DNA of 64,000 nucleotides from Marinomonas polaris DSM 16579 (GCF_900129155.1 NZ_FQVF01000013.1:50979-114978); one strand, 5' to 3'. Shown: positions 27,864-37,272, counted from the stretch's first letter. Numbers and translations: made by a program. Notes: a model not told the origin generated them from the sequence alone.

Positions 27864-28715
27864 TTAGCCTCGCGGATGCAGCTGACCCAATGCTGTATCC
27901 ACTAAGGCCAGCAGTTCATCTATTGCTTGAGTGGCATGCTGGAAATAGGTTTTAGCGGCAATCACAGGGAGCTCCGATCCGAGCAACTCCTGTTTTATAC
28001 AACTTAGAAAATCAGCTACTACCTGTTCACAATGTTGTAGACGAAACTCATTCATCTGTGGATGTTCAATAGCATGATGTTGCAAGGTGGCAAAAGCCTT
28101 GCCTGCCAGTAATTCAATTTTCTGATAGAGGAAATGCATTCTTACCCGTTGTTCGACACTACTTTGTCCGGCTGCGGCCATGCCAGTACCCAAAGCGCGT
28201 GCCTGACCCGCCCATTCTGCCGCCTGAATTACTTCTCGCCAGATACAGGGCAAGTAGCCCAATTCAGGCAGGCCTTTAGTCAAATCAATCTCGCTGGCCA
28301 CATCTTCCATCAGAAAAATGCTGTTACGGATAATTAGGTGATGCTGGATGAGATTATTCGCTCGGTCACTACTTCGCCCTTCACGCATGCGCGACCAGTG
28401 ATCGATCAGACTGTTCCAAGCGTTTCGATGCGTGCCATCAAACTCCTGGGCGGCACGAATATGTTGATCCAAGCTCTGTCGGGTGTTGGCAAGATCCTGA
28501 CTCATGCTGGTGTCGCCGCAAAGCACAGCATTACTAAGACCGCGATGACGCTGAAATTCAGCAATCAGCACTCGCAGCAAAGTCAATTGACGAATGTTCA
28601 ATTGGATATGTAAGCGCTTTTTTTGTTGCAAGCGCCAGTGTAAGCCATAAAACAACAAGGCCAATACCATCAGAATGGTGAACAATAGCGGTAATACATA
28701 GTGGATATTATTCAT
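27864..28715 (-). CDS. Membrane-anchored NIT-like sensor protein, partner of the adjacent chemoreceptor
   Basis: The 283-residue product has a single N-terminal helix at about 7-25 followed at once by a strongly basic stretch (HWRLQQKKR), so by the positive-inside rule the large domain faces the cytoplasm. The domain is all-helical and has the AEFQRHRGLSNAVL segment at 52-65, which resembles the RG-L-S box of nitrate/nitrite-sensing NIT domains; this assignment is tentative. It starts 5 bp after a chemoreceptor gene that lacks a sensor domain, so it may be the detached sensor. Base composition is GC-richer than the surroundings. Confidence 0.6.
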   Translation of the reverse strand: MNNIHYVLPLLFTILMVLALLFYGLHWRLQQKKRLHIQLNIRQLTLLRVLIAEFQRHRGLSNAVLCGDTSMSQDLANTRQSLDQHIRAAQEFDGTHRNAWNSLIDHWSRMREGRSSDRANNLIQHHLIIRNSIFLMEDVASEIDLTKGLPELGYLPCIWREVIQAAEWAGQARALGTGMAAAGQSSVEQRVRMHFLYQKIELLAGKAFATLQHHAIEHPQMNEFRLQHCEQVVADFLSCIKQELLGSELPVIAAKTYFQHATQAIDELLALVDTALGQLHPRG

Positions 28716-28720
28716 ACTAA

Positions 28721-29854
28721 TTATCCTGTCAGGTGAGCCAGATGGTGGGCAATGGTGCGTGCCTGATCGGCAGCCTGCAAATTATCGGCATTACCCCGAC
28801 GAACACGATCGGCCAATTCAGCAATTTCCGCCACAGCCTGCCCCTGCTGTTCGGTACTGACCGCCACTTGATCGACTTGCCCCGTTAGTTGCTGGGTATG
28901 CTGCTGAACTTGATTGAGTAACGTCCGCACCCTTTCTGAATTTTCGGCACTGCGGTGCGCTAACCCGGTCAAATCAGACACCTGGACAGCGGCCTCCTTG
29001 ATATGCTGTTGCACCAATTCGATATTGCGACTGATTTCTGTAGCAGACTCCTGACTATGCATGGCCAGACGACGTACTTCATCAGCCACCACAGCAAAAC
29101 CGCGACCACTTTCGCCCGCACGCGCCGCTTCGATAGCTGCATTAAGAGCGAGCAGGTTAGTCTGGTCGGCGATACTGCGGATGGTACCGGACATTTCATT
29201 GATGATGTGCGAATTGCTGCTCAATTGGCGGATCAACTCGTCGGTAGTAATAGCTTGCTGCGCCATCTCGGACACCTGTCGCACCAGATTGGTGAGCTGC
29301 TCGATACCATCAGCCAACTGTTTGCTGGCCACAACGCTGGTTTGACGAGAGTCGGCAGCCAGTGAAGCCACCTGCATGATGCTCACATTTAACTCTTCTA
29401 CCGCTGCTGCCGCTACGGTAGCTGAATCACTTTGCCCTTCGGCGTTACGAGTTACCAAGGCGGCGCTTTGTTCAAGCTCATGTGACGAGTGAGATATCTC
29501 ATCCAGACGCTGCTGTAACAGCTGTTGTTGACGTTGCTCGCGGTTTAGCCACTGCTGAAACCCGCGGCTGACAGGCTGCAACAACAACCACTGAATAGCG
29601 CTGAAAGGCTCATTGGTACTCTGCAGGACAGTTTCTTCACAATAGCGTTGCAACTGACCGATTTCCTGCAATAGAAGCCACAGGCTGGCAATCGCTAGAT
29701 AGGCCAATACGGCCCACAGCATCTCAGCTAGCCGCGAAGGTGCTACTAAAGTGAGGATGCCACCGACTATGGAAAGACCTAATAAAATACGAAGCATGCC
29801 GATGATGCCCAGTGTGTGCAACAACAAAAATGCCGGATAAGTAAGCCACTTCAT
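28721..29854 (-). CDS. Chemoreceptor (methyl-accepting protein) without a periplasmic sensor domain
   Basis: The 377-residue protein has hydrophobic segments at about 8-38 and 43-62 with only a short turn between them, then a cytoplasmic signalling domain. The receptor tip is intact: the [25 protein letters not shown] segment near 235-255 and the [15 protein letters not shown] segment follow. No Cache, four-helix or PAS domain and no clear HAMP are present. It is far shorter than the neighbouring 540-residue receptor. It is cotranscribed with the NIT-like gene 5 bp downstream. High GC and a different codon choice from its neighbours suggest acquisition by transfer. Confidence 0.85.
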   Translation of the reverse strand: MKWLTYPAFLLLHTLGIIGMLRILLGLSIVGGILTLVAPSRLAEMLWAVLAYLAIASLWLLLQEIGQLQRYCEETVLQSTNEPFSAIQWLLLQPVSRGFQQWLNREQRQQQLLQQRLDEISHSSHELEQSAALVTRNAEGQSDSATVAAAAVEELNVSIMQVASLAADSRQTSVVASKQLADGIEQLTNLVRQVSEMAQQAITTDELIRQLSSNSHIINEMSGTIRSIADQTNLLALNAAIEAARAGESGRGFAVVADEVRRLAMHSQESATEISRNIELVQQHIKEAAVQVSDLTGLAHRSAENSERVRTLLNQVQQHTQQLTGQVDQVAVSTEQQGQAVAEIAELADRVRRGNADNLQAADQARTIAHHLAHLTG

Positions 29855-29882
29855 GTTCCTGTATCTCCAATGCGGTACAAAA

Positions 29883-29933
29883 AAAGGCGCCTGAACCCGC
29901 TGCTAATTTACTGCTGCGGGTTCAGGCGCCTTT
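29883..29933 (-). terminator. Strong terminator hairpin in the leader of the chemoreceptor operon
   Basis: An 18-bp perfect inverted repeat (29883-29900 with 29916-29933, outer bases AAAGGCGCC and GGCGCCTTT) closes a 15-base loop. On the minus strand it ends in seven T, a textbook intrinsic terminator. It sits about 28 bp before the chemoreceptor start codon, with no minus-strand gene upstream, so it acts either as an attenuator of that operon or as a leftover terminator of a lost gene. Confidence 0.85.
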
Positions 29934-30080
29934 GCCTAGTAGGAACGAGTCCTGCTGATTTGATTTATCTGAAATAAATTAAAGCAATAATGATGCCATA
30001 GAATTCGATGAGCATTAACTAAACAAGAAAAAATCATCGTGCTTGGGATCGTAGCAAATAGTGATGCTAAGTGCTGTTTT

Positions 30081-30096
30081 CTTGATTTTGATCACA
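30081..30096 (+). promoter_or_regulatory. Possible CRP-binding site
   Basis: CTTGATTTTGATCACA matches the CRP pattern TGTGA-N6-TCACA at eight of ten key positions, including a perfect right half. It lies 70-85 bp before the start of the Cache-domain chemoreceptor gene. A GCCCATAA at 30115-30122 is one base from a flagellar sigma28 -10 box, but its -35 partner is poor. Confidence 0.4.
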
Positions 30097-30165
30097 ATAT
30101 TAACAGCCACTCCAGCCCATAATCTCTGCTTATAAAACAAACATTAATACTAATAGGGATATCGC

Positions 30166-31788
30166 ATGAAGCTCAGCTCAATCAAGGTAAGCTACAAACT
30201 ATGGGCGCTTATTGGCACCTTAGTCACATTACTCATCGTTTTTAGCGCTATGGCCTATAGCGAACTGCACAGCGAATTGCTCAACGCACGACAACTCCAA
30301 GTTAAAGAACAAGTCGATAGCGCTTATTCTCTCGTAAAATATTATGGCGACCAAGCACCTATCATTGGCGAAGAACAAGCGAAGCAATCTGCTTTGGCTG
30401 CGCTATCTGCTCTACGCTTTGGCGACGATGGCTACTTCTGGGTGAACGACATGCAAGCCAAGCTGCTAATGCATCCCTTTAAGCCGCAAGATGAGGGGAA
30501 AAGCATGACAAATGTCACCGACATAAATGGCTTTCATCACTGGCAAGAAATGGTATCTGTGGTGAGAAAACAAGAGGAAGGCTATGTTCACTATGCCTAC
30601 AAGGGCCCACAAGTTTCACAGCCTGAAGATAAAGTGTCTTATGTAAAAGGTTATCAACCTTGGGGATGGGTCATTGGCAGTGGCGTACTATACAGCGGTG
30701 TTACGGATATATTTTGGGCTGCAGTGCAAAAATCTGCGTTTATCGAACTAATTCTAGTGCTTATTGCTCTGATCGGAAGTGTCACTATTGTTCGTAACAT
30801 CACGAGACCACTTAAAACAGTGACAGAACATTTACAACATATCTCAGATGGCGACCTTACTAAGCAATTAGATATGCAACGTGGAGACGAAATCGGTATT
30901 TTAGCCAACGCGGCAAACCACGTATCCGTTTCATTAAACGACACCTTGCTAGAAGTCGACCACGCCATCACCGAACTGCAAGCCGTTTGTGTACAAATGC
31001 AAGGCAATAGCTTACATACTAAACAAGGGATGGATCACCAATTCCAAGAAGTCGAAATGCTTGCTACCGCCATGAACGAAATGTCTTACTCCATTCGAGA
31101 CGTAGCGCAACATGCCAAAGATACCGCTGATGCGACTCAAATGGTGCAAACCATTACGCGCCAAAGTAGCCAAGACCTAGACGCTACTAACGAAGACATC
31201 CAAAGTTTAACCAAGAACATAGAAGGTGCAAACGACGTTATTATTAAACTACTTGAGCAAACAGGCGATATCGACTCTGTTTTAGGCGTAATTGGAGATA
31301 TCTCAGAGCAAACAAACCTACTTGCCTTGAACGCAGCCATTGAAGCGGCACGAGCTGGTGAACTAGGTCGAGGCTTTGCCGTCGTGGCCGATGAAGTTCG
31401 CTCACTGGCAAGCCGCACTCAAGGATCAACTGTCGAAATCCGCTCGATTATCGAAAAGCTTCAGCATCAATCAAAAGAAGCTTCCACGTCTATGGCTACC
31501 AGCACTCAACAAGCTGAACGCGGTGCAGACAGAATGCATGTAGCGGCTGAAAACTTGAAAAACATGTTAAGGCAAGTGGACGACGTATCGGCTCGCAGCC
31601 ATCAAATCGCCTCCGCCGCGGAACAGCAAGGCACAGTGGCCGAAGAGATCAACCACAACATAATGGGTATTCGAGCAGTATCTGAAAAGGTACTAGAAGA
31701 TTCTCAACAAGTGTCCGAAGGCAGCACAATGATTGCAAAAATGACCGATGAGCTAAGCAAAAAAATCAAACAATTCCAGTTTGCTTGA
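30166..31788 (+). CDS. Chemoreceptor with single Cache (sCache_2) sensor domain
   Basis: It is a transmembrane methyl-accepting chemotaxis protein. In order the 540 residues hold a first helix near 12-30, a periplasmic sCache_2 domain ([18 protein letters not shown] near 87-104 and the [14 protein letters not shown] end near 166-179), a second helix near 188-207, HAMP near 208-262, and the signalling domain whose tip carries [23 protein letters not shown] sequence near 383-401. sCache_2 receptors commonly bind small organic acids. It has its own promoter region and terminator and is divergent from the sensor-less receptor. Confidence 0.95.
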   Translation: MKLSSIKVSYKLWALIGTLVTLLIVFSAMAYSELHSELLNARQLQVKEQVDSAYSLVKYYGDQAPIIGEEQAKQSALAALSALRFGDDGYFWVNDMQAKLLMHPFKPQDEGKSMTNVTDINGFHHWQEMVSVVRKQEEGYVHYAYKGPQVSQPEDKVSYVKGYQPWGWVIGSGVLYSGVTDIFWAAVQKSAFIELILVLIALIGSVTIVRNITRPLKTVTEHLQHISDGDLTKQLDMQRGDEIGILANAANHVSVSLNDTLLEVDHAITELQAVCVQMQGNSLHTKQGMDHQFQEVEMLATAMNEMSYSIRDVAQHAKDTADATQMVQTITRQSSQDLDATNEDIQSLTKNIEGANDVIIKLLEQTGDIDSVLGVIGDISEQTNLLALNAAIEAARAGELGRGFAVVADEVRSLASRTQGSTVEIRSIIEKLQHQSKEASTSMATSTQQAERGADRMHVAAENLKNMLRQVDDVSARSHQIASAAEQQGTVAEEINHNIMGIRAVSEKVLEDSQQVSEGSTMIAKMTDELSKKIKQFQFA

Positions 31789-31808
31789 GCGATCCCTATC
31801 TAACTACC

Positions 31809-31840
31809 AAGTTAGGTGAATTCAAATATTCACCTAACTT
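31809..31840 (+). terminator. Terminator of the Cache chemoreceptor gene
   Basis: A perfect 13-bp stem, AAGTTAGGTGAAT (31809-31821) and ATTCACCTAACTT (31828-31840), closes a 6-base loop and is followed by TTCTCT. Confidence 0.85.
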
Positions 31841-31958
31841 TTCTCTAATACAGTCACAGTAATCCAATAAAAAACGAAGAGGCTTTTAACGTTAAATCCC
31901 TCACTAAATAACATTTTGAGGAATTATCTTAGTAACTCATTGTGGATATATGGCCTAT

Positions 31959-31976
31959 ATTCATCACTAGATGAAT
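31959..31976. promoter_or_regulatory. Candidate TetR operator before the efflux operon
   Basis: ATTCATCACTAGATGAAT is a perfect 7-4-7 palindrome ending 18 bp before the TetR-family start codon. Its place and form fit autoregulation of the operon by that repressor. Confidence 0.6.
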
Positions 31977-31994
31977 TAATAATTGGAGCCAACA

Positions 31995-32675
31995 ATGACC
32001 ACCCGAATGGGTCGCCCTAAACAGTCTGATAAGAATCAAGATTCCGCTCGCAGCAGTTTAATTGCTGCCGCCAAGCGTTGTTTCTCTGAACAGGGTTTTG
32101 ACAAGGTATCGACTCGAAAAATCGCCCTCTCGGCGGGAGTAGATGCGGCTATGATTCGTTACTACTTCGGTTCAAAAGCAGGTTTATTCGAAGCAACCAT
32201 ACAAGAAACCTTAGCTCCAGTTATCGAACAATTCCAAGCCGATATTGACCCCAACACTCCACCCAATCCATTGTTACTGATGCAAACCTACTATCGCATG
32301 ATTGCCAACAATCCCATGCTGCCAAAATTGATTTTGCAGGTGATAAACCAACAAGATAACCCCGAAGCGTTTGGTATTTTGACGGGCATTATCGACAACA
32401 TCTTGAAACGATCAGAAAAATGGATCGAGGCGTTTGAAAAGCAAAAGCAAATTAATCCAAACCTTAATCCAGCATGGATTCGTCTTAGTTTTGTTAGCTT
32501 GATGATTTTCCCTGTGTTGGCGCCAAAATACCTTCAGCAGCAACTTGGGGTCGAACTCAAAGAAGACTGGTTATTAAATCTAGCGGATCATAACCAAACA
32601 CTGCTAGAACAAGGACTTTTCACCTTTCCATCACAACAGCCATCATCCAGCAGTACCAAAGGTGAGCAAAAATGA
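31995..32675 (+). CDS. TetR-family transcriptional regulator (CecR/YbiH-like)
   Basis: The 226-residue protein has an N-terminal TetR helix-turn-helix (FDKVSTRKIALSAGVDAAMIRYYFG near 36-60) and a C-terminal ligand domain with a DUF1956-like feel. I start it at the ATG at 31995, with GGAG 6 bases upstream, since the upstream TTG at 31983 overlaps this site. The stop overlaps the next gene as ATGA. The following genes code for a membrane-fusion lipoprotein and an ABC exporter, as in the E. coli ybiH-ybhGFSR cluster, so it probably represses this exporter. Confidence 0.9.
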   Translation: MTTRMGRPKQSDKNQDSARSSLIAAAKRCFSEQGFDKVSTRKIALSAGVDAAMIRYYFGSKAGLFEATIQETLAPVIEQFQADIDPNTPPNPLLLMQTYYRMIANNPMLPKLILQVINQQDNPEAFGILTGIIDNILKRSEKWIEAFEKQKQINPNLNPAWIRLSFVSLMIFPVLAPKYLQQQLGVELKEDWLLNLADHNQTLLEQGLFTFPSQQPSSSSTKGEQK

Positions 32676-33619
32676 AAACACGTCATATTCTACTATCCGT
32701 ACTTGTGCTGACTTTGCTTACCGCTTGCCAGTCAGAAGAGTCAACTTACGCCATGGGCAATATTGAACGCGATAGAATCACCTTATCGGCCCCCACCGCA
32801 GAACAAATTGTTTTAGTAAAGGTCAGCGAAGGGCAACAAGTCTCCCAAGGCGACATATTACTGCAGTTAGACACACGCAGTGCCGATGCACTTATTGCCC
32901 AGCGCGAAGCCGAGCTTGCCCAAGCCAATGCCGCCCTCAGTGAGCTTACTGCTGGCACACGTCCAGAACAATTAAGTGCATCATTAGCCGCTCTAGAAGC
33001 CACTCAAGCAGCCAGTAAAGAAGCTGAGCTAAAGTTCCAACGTTACGACAAACTATATAAAAGCAAAGTCGTTGGCAAAGCCGATTTCGATGCGGCTAAA
33101 GCTTCGAGAGACAGTAATAAGGCCAAAGCACAGCAAGCTCATGATCAATGGTTAGAGTTAAAAAATGGTGCCCGTGAAGAAGACATTGCCCAATCCAATG
33201 CCAAGGTGCAAGCCGCACAGGCCGCTCTTGAATGGCAAACCAAAGCCCGTGAAGACCTCACCATCAAAGCGCCAATTGATGGTACGATTGACACACTGCC
33301 TTGGCACGAAGGAGATCGTGTTACCGCAGGCACTCAGTTAATTAGCTTACTGTCTTCTGGTCACCCTTATGCAAGAGTTTATTTGCCTGCCAGCGCGTTA
33401 ACCAAGATCAAAGCTGGCGACACTATTGAGGTGTTTGCTGATGGTATCGAATCGCCCATCAAGGGTCGTGTGCGAAATATCCGTTCACAACCCGCTTATA
33501 CGCCATTTTATGCCCTCAACGAACGAGACAGAGCTCGTCTGATGTATCTGACTGACATCAATCTAATTGATGCGGACCAGCTACCTACAGGACTTGCTGT
33601 TGAGGTGCGCCTACCATGA
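32672..33619 (+). CDS. HlyD/YbhG-type membrane fusion lipoprotein
   Basis: It links the inner-membrane exporter to the outer membrane or periplasm. The 315-residue protein has a lipoprotein signal with lipobox LLTAC (Cys19), a biotinyl-lipoyl-like domain (KVSEGQQVSQGDILLQLD near 50-67), a long coiled-coil hairpin from about 76 to 190 and a closing barrel (IKAPIDGTIDTLPWHEGDRV near 200-219). It overlaps both neighbours by 4 bp. YbhG-type proteins normally have an uncleaved anchor or signal peptide; a lipid anchor is a variant. Confidence 0.9.
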   Translation: MKTRHILLSVLVLTLLTACQSEESTYAMGNIERDRITLSAPTAEQIVLVKVSEGQQVSQGDILLQLDTRSADALIAQREAELAQANAALSELTAGTRPEQLSASLAALEATQAASKEAELKFQRYDKLYKSKVVGKADFDAAKASRDSNKAKAQQAHDQWLELKNGAREEDIAQSNAKVQAAQAALEWQTKAREDLTIKAPIDGTIDTLPWHEGDRVTAGTQLISLLSSGHPYARVYLPASALTKIKAGDTIEVFADGIESPIKGRVRNIRSQPAYTPFYALNERDRARLMYLTDINLIDADQLPTGLAVEVRLP

Positions 33620-34557
33620 TCTCTAACGAGTCAGAACAAGTAGAATACGCCATTGAAGCCAAGGGATTAAGCAAGCATTTTGGCAACAACATTGCGGTAA
33701 ATAAACTGGATTTAAAAATCCCTAAAGGCAGCATTTATGGCTTTCTTGGCCCCAATGGTTGCGGAAAATCCACCAGCATTCGTCTGCTCACTGGGTTATT
33801 AGAAGCCAGTGAAGGTGACGTCACTATTTTGGGCAACCCGCTATTAGGTCATGAAGAAGCGTTGAAAAAACGTATCGGCTATATGACGCAAAAATTCTCT
33901 TTATACGATGACCTTACCGTTCAAGAGAATCTAAATTTTGTCGGTGCTATTTATGGTTTTGTAGGGAAGCGCAAAAAAGCCCGCCTCGAAGAATTACTCG
34001 CTTTATACGATTTAGAAAAACAAGCGAAACAGTTTGCTGGCTCCATGAGTGGCGGACAAAAACAGCGCCTTGCTCTTGCCTGCGCCACACTACATTCTCC
34101 TGAGTTGTTATTTCTCGATGAGCCGACCTCTGCGGTTGACCCAGAAAATCGCCGTGAGTTTTGGGAAAGATTATTCGACCTTTGCGCCGCTGGTACCACC
34201 ATTTTAGTATCCACGCATTACATGGATGAAGCAGAACGCTGTCACGCCTTGGCAATTATGGAAGAAGGCAATAAACGCGCCGATGGCTCTCCTCAAGCCT
34301 TGATGGATGCTATGCCTGCCACCGTCGTGGAAGTCAGTGGCAACAAGTTAAGACAACTCAAACAGACACTAACCCAGCACCCAGAAATCCTCTCTGCAGC
34401 ACAAATTGGCGCGCATCTAAGAGTGCTAGTGAAGAAAAAAGTACAAGATCCTCTCAGCCTTATCTCGACACTCAGTGATGGCAGAGAAACTGTATTGGCT
34501 CGTCCTAGCCTTGAAGACGTGTTTGTTACCTGCACCGGAGACCGCTATGTGGATTAG
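33616..34557 (+). CDS. ABC exporter ATP-binding protein (YbhF half-type)
   Basis: The 313-residue protein has Walker A GPNGCGKST near 48-56, signature SGGQKQR near 140-146, Walker B LLFLDEPTSAVDP near 158-170 and a switch His in VSTHYMDEAE. It holds one nucleotide-binding domain, whereas E. coli YbhF has two, so it should act as a homodimer. It overlaps the lipoprotein gene by 4 bp and the permease gene by 11 bp. The operon is likely a drug or toxic-compound exporter; the substrate is unknown. Confidence 0.93.
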   Translation: MISNESEQVEYAIEAKGLSKHFGNNIAVNKLDLKIPKGSIYGFLGPNGCGKSTSIRLLTGLLEASEGDVTILGNPLLGHEEALKKRIGYMTQKFSLYDDLTVQENLNFVGAIYGFVGKRKKARLEELLALYDLEKQAKQFAGSMSGGQKQRLALACATLHSPELLFLDEPTSAVDPENRREFWERLFDLCAAGTTILVSTHYMDEAERCHALAIMEEGNKRADGSPQALMDAMPATVVEVSGNKLRQLKQTLTQHPEILSAAQIGAHLRVLVKKKVQDPLSLISTLSDGRETVLARPSLEDVFVTCTGDRYVD

Positions 34558-35677
34558 AATCTATGCTATTTTCATCAAAGAATTAAAGCAGCTTTCCCGA
34601 GACAGAATGACCTTCGGCATGATTATCATGATACCGCTGGTACAACTTATGCTGTTTGGTTATGCGATTAACACCGATGCTAGACACATTCACGTTGGTC
34701 TTGTCGACCTCAGTCAAACATCGGAAAGCCGAGCAGTTGAACAAGCACTGGTAGCCACTCAATCTGTCGACTTTATTGCTCGTTATCGCTCTATAAAAGA
34801 GGCCGAAGTAGCAATCACTAAAGGTGAAATTAGAGCCGTATTGTATTTGCCAGCAGACATGACTCGCCGTTTATTTAATCACCCGCTCTACGATCATAAA
34901 CAGACTGACTCCCAACTTACTCAGCCAATAGGCCAATGGATAGTCGACGGCTCCGATACTGTCATTGCGTCTACCATCAGAGCATTGCGTAATATGCCTT
35001 TGGACGAAGTGGCAAACCATACCGCGACACGCACCGCGCCGAGTTTCGAAGTCGTGCAATACTTCAATCCAGAACAAAGAACCGTGGTGAATATTGTCCC
35101 AGGTTTAGTGGCAGTGATTCTAACCATGACAATGATTTTATTTACGTCATCGGCCATAGTAAGAGAAAGCGAGCATGGCAATATGGAGTTTCTCATCACC
35201 ACACCAGTGCGTTCTATCGAACTCATGATAGGAAAAATAGCGCCTTACGTTTTAGTCGGGCTCTTACAAGTCGCTATTATTTTATACGTGGGTCATTGGA
35301 TGTTTTCTGTGCCGATTAAAGGCAGTATTCTGTCACTACTCGGCAGCTCTATTCTGTTCATTTTTGCCAGCTTAACCCTTGGCTTAGTGCTTTCCACCAT
35401 TGCAAAAACGCAATTGCAATCGATGCAGATGACCATATTTATTCTCTTGCCATCAATATTGCTCTCGGGATTTATGTTTCCTTACGATGCCATGCCGGTC
35501 GCTGCTCAATGGATTGCCGAAGCTCTGCCCGTGACCCACTTCATGCGCATGATCCGTGCTATCGCCTTGCGAGATGCCAGCCTGCTTTTATTAGGAAAAG
35601 ACGCATTATGGCTAGGACTCTTTACTATCGGAGGAATAATCATTGCTTCGTTACGATTCAAGAAGACATTGGGGTAG
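34547..35677 (+). CDS. ABC-2 type exporter permease (YbhS/YbhR-like)
   Basis: I start the gene at the ATG at 34547 (GGAG 6 bases upstream, overlapping the ATPase gene by 11 bp) because an earlier ATG lies deep in the other frame. The 376-residue protein has one helix near 19-38, a large periplasmic domain to about residue 180 and five more helices, the ABC2 layout. Segments such as FYDAMPVAAQWIAEALPVTHFMR-like sequence near 313-336 are typical. Only one permease gene is present, unlike the E. coli ybhS-ybhR pair, so it probably forms a homodimer. Confidence 0.9.
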   Translation: MWIRIYAIFIKELKQLSRDRMTFGMIIMIPLVQLMLFGYAINTDARHIHVGLVDLSQTSESRAVEQALVATQSVDFIARYRSIKEAEVAITKGEIRAVLYLPADMTRRLFNHPLYDHKQTDSQLTQPIGQWIVDGSDTVIASTIRALRNMPLDEVANHTATRTAPSFEVVQYFNPEQRTVVNIVPGLVAVILTMTMILFTSSAIVRESEHGNMEFLITTPVRSIELMIGKIAPYVLVGLLQVAIILYVGHWMFSVPIKGSILSLLGSSILFIFASLTLGLVLSTIAKTQLQSMQMTIFILLPSILLSGFMFPYDAMPVAAQWIAEALPVTHFMRMIRAIALRDASLLLLGKDALWLGLFTIGGIIIASLRFKKTLG

Positions 35678-35692
35678 ACATTACTAGTCGCC

Positions 35693-37045
35693 TCATTCTA
35701 ACTTCCGATACAAGGATCGCAGGCTGATTCCAGCGACTTTGGCAACTTGCTCTTTATCGTCATGATGAAATGCCATGAGTTCTGATAAGTAGCGTTTTTC
35801 TGCAGTTTTTAAGTCCAGCCATTCTTTGTCTTCACCAGCATCAGTAGTACTTAACGATTGAGAAGCTGATGAAGTATCCACCAGCGGATCAAGCTCACGA
35901 TCGATCTCCAAACATTCTTGAATAGTGCTTCGCTCAATCATATTCGTATCAGTTAAGAGTGTTGCGCGATTGAGGATGTTACTTAGCTCTCGAATATTGC
36001 CAGGGAAATCGTATTGCTTTAATACTTGCATCGCCGAATCAGTAAGATGGTATTCCTTTCGCTCACTAATACGTTTTAACAAGGTGTTGGTTAACAAGAC
36101 TAAGTCATCTTGTCGTTCTCTTAAGGAAGGCACATGTATTGGAAACACGTTGATCCGATAGTATAAATCTTGGCGGAACTCACCTGCTTTCACCATTTGT
36201 GCTAAATTTTTGTGAGTCGCACAAATTAATCGAAAATTAGTGTGCTTAACAGTTGAAGAACCAACCGGACGAAATGCCCCAGTTTCAATGAGTCGCAATA
36301 GCTTAACTTGCATTGATAGCGGAACATCGCCGATTTCGTCTAAAAATAGTGTGCCACCATTAGCCAGCTCAACTAAGCCTACTCGGTTGCTATGCGCGCC
36401 AGTAAACGAGCCTTTTACATGACCAAATAGCTCGCTTTCAAACAAAGAATCCGTCAGCCCTGCACATTCTAATGTCACCATGGAATTACTCGCTCTATGA
36501 CCGCCTTGGTGAACCGCGTGCGCGACCAGCTCCTTGCCGCTACCGGATTCTCCAAGTAGTAAAACAGACGCATCGCTATGACTAACACGGGTAATTTTTT
36601 CCAACATGCGATTAAAAGACTTACTCGAACCGACCAATTTTTTACTGCTGTCTTGGACACTGGCCACCGACACAGAGCGCAATAGCTCGACAAAAAACAG
36701 CAATTGACCTTGGCTGTCATGAATCGGCAGCATTTCTACATCGACGTGCTCTTTGCCTCTTGGCGTTTGGTGGATATGCAGCACTCGTTCTTTGCGGCCT
36801 GATTGCAAGGTTGCCGACAAAGGACAATCCTCACCCGCTTCATCACAAGGCACGCTGTAGCCATGGGAAACTTCAAAGCAACGCTTGTTCTGCTGCAAAG
36901 GAACATCACCAAATTCTTCTCGATAATGCTGATTAATGGCAAGAATTCGATAATCCACCGATACTAAAATAGCAGGACAATCGTAGCCTTCTAACATGCT
37001 GGCGAGTCCATCAAAGGAAGAAGAATCGGATGCGATGATATTCAT
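35693..37045 (-). CDS. fisR: Sigma54-dependent sulfane-sulfur-sensing activator (FisR-like)
   Basis: The 450-residue protein has an N-terminal PAS-like sensor, an AAA+ domain with Walker A GESGSGKE at 165-172, the sigma54-contact loop as GSFTGA at 212-217 (usually GAFTGA), and a C-terminal Fis-type helix-turn-helix ([14 protein letters not shown]). The sensor has Cys56, Cys67 and Cys74, the same 11 and 7 spacing as the three cysteines of FisR (53, 64, 71), which detect polysulfide and switch on persulfide dioxygenase and SQR genes. Those genes lie divergently next to it behind a sigma54 promoter. The start at 37045 is uncertain because neither ATG has a good ribosome-binding site. Confidence 0.88.
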   Translation of the reverse strand: MNIIASDSSSFDGLASMLEGYDCPAILVSVDYRILAINQHYREEFGDVPLQQNKRCFEVSHGYSVPCDEAGEDCPLSATLQSGRKERVLHIHQTPRGKEHVDVEMLPIHDSQGQLLFFVELLRSVSVASVQDSSKKLVGSSKSFNRMLEKITRVSHSDASVLLLGESGSGKELVAHAVHQGGHRASNSMVTLECAGLTDSLFESELFGHVKGSFTGAHSNRVGLVELANGGTLFLDEIGDVPLSMQVKLLRLIETGAFRPVGSSTVKHTNFRLICATHKNLAQMVKAGEFRQDLYYRINVFPIHVPSLRERQDDLVLLTNTLLKRISERKEYHLTDSAMQVLKQYDFPGNIRELSNILNRATLLTDTNMIERSTIQECLEIDRELDPLVDTSSASQSLSTTDAGEDKEWLDLKTAEKRYLSELMAFHHDDKEQVAKVAGISLRSLYRKLE

Positions 37046-37100
37046 AAAGTATTTGCCATTTTTGTCAAAATTTAACGCCAAATATGACAACCACCAAAAC

Positions 37101-37116
37101 ATTAGTCAATTCTAAT
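37101..37116. promoter_or_regulatory. Candidate upstream activating site for the FisR-like activator
   Basis: ATTAG (37101-37105) and CTAAT (37112-37116) form an inverted repeat about 80 bp upstream of the -24 element, a usual distance for a sigma54 enhancer. The assignment to FisR is inferred from position only. Confidence 0.35.
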
Positions 37117-37183
37117 TTAAAAACTTTCTTCTTATTAAAAATTAATTCTTTATATTTCAAATAGTTAATTAAAAGATAAAACC

Positions 37184-37199
37184 TTGGCACACTTTCTGC
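37184..37199 (+). promoter_or_regulatory. Sigma54 (-24/-12) promoter of the persulfide dioxygenase operon
   Basis: TTGGCAC (37184-37190) and CTGC (37196-37199) keep the invariant GG and GC exactly 12 bp apart and match the sigma54 consensus at nearly every key base. Transcription should start near 37210, about 63 bp before the first start codon. Confidence 0.88.
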
Positions 37200-37272
37200 C
37201 TTACTTAACCTATAAATCCATCAAATAAATAGACTATTTGAACGTGTGGAAAATTTGATAACGAGGTGAAAC

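Larger units (their letters stand above)
29855..30165. other. 311-bp gap between divergent chemoreceptor genes
   Basis: This stretch has no gene that I can support. Its left end holds the leader hairpin of the minus-strand operon, and its right half is AT-rich and holds a CRP-like site (30081-30096). On the minus strand just upstream of the big hairpin, a small AGGA/TTCCT stem occurs near 29940-29953. Beyond that I see nothing definite. Confidence 0.6.

Noticed and set aside
29940..30010. Cyclic di-GMP or other known riboswitch upstream of the leader hairpin
   Set aside because: I looked for the conserved riboswitch cores and found only short chance matches such as GGCAAAGG. A covariance-model search would be needed to claim one.
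30096..30122. Flagellar sigma28 promoter before the Cache chemoreceptor
   Set aside because: GCCCATAA is near the -10 consensus, but no TAAA-type -35 box is found at the required distance, so I do not call it.
34475..34546. Extended N-terminus of the ABC permease from an ATG inside the ATPase gene
   Set aside because: The extra 24 residues are out of keeping with the family, and a GGAG site sits just before the later ATG at 34547.
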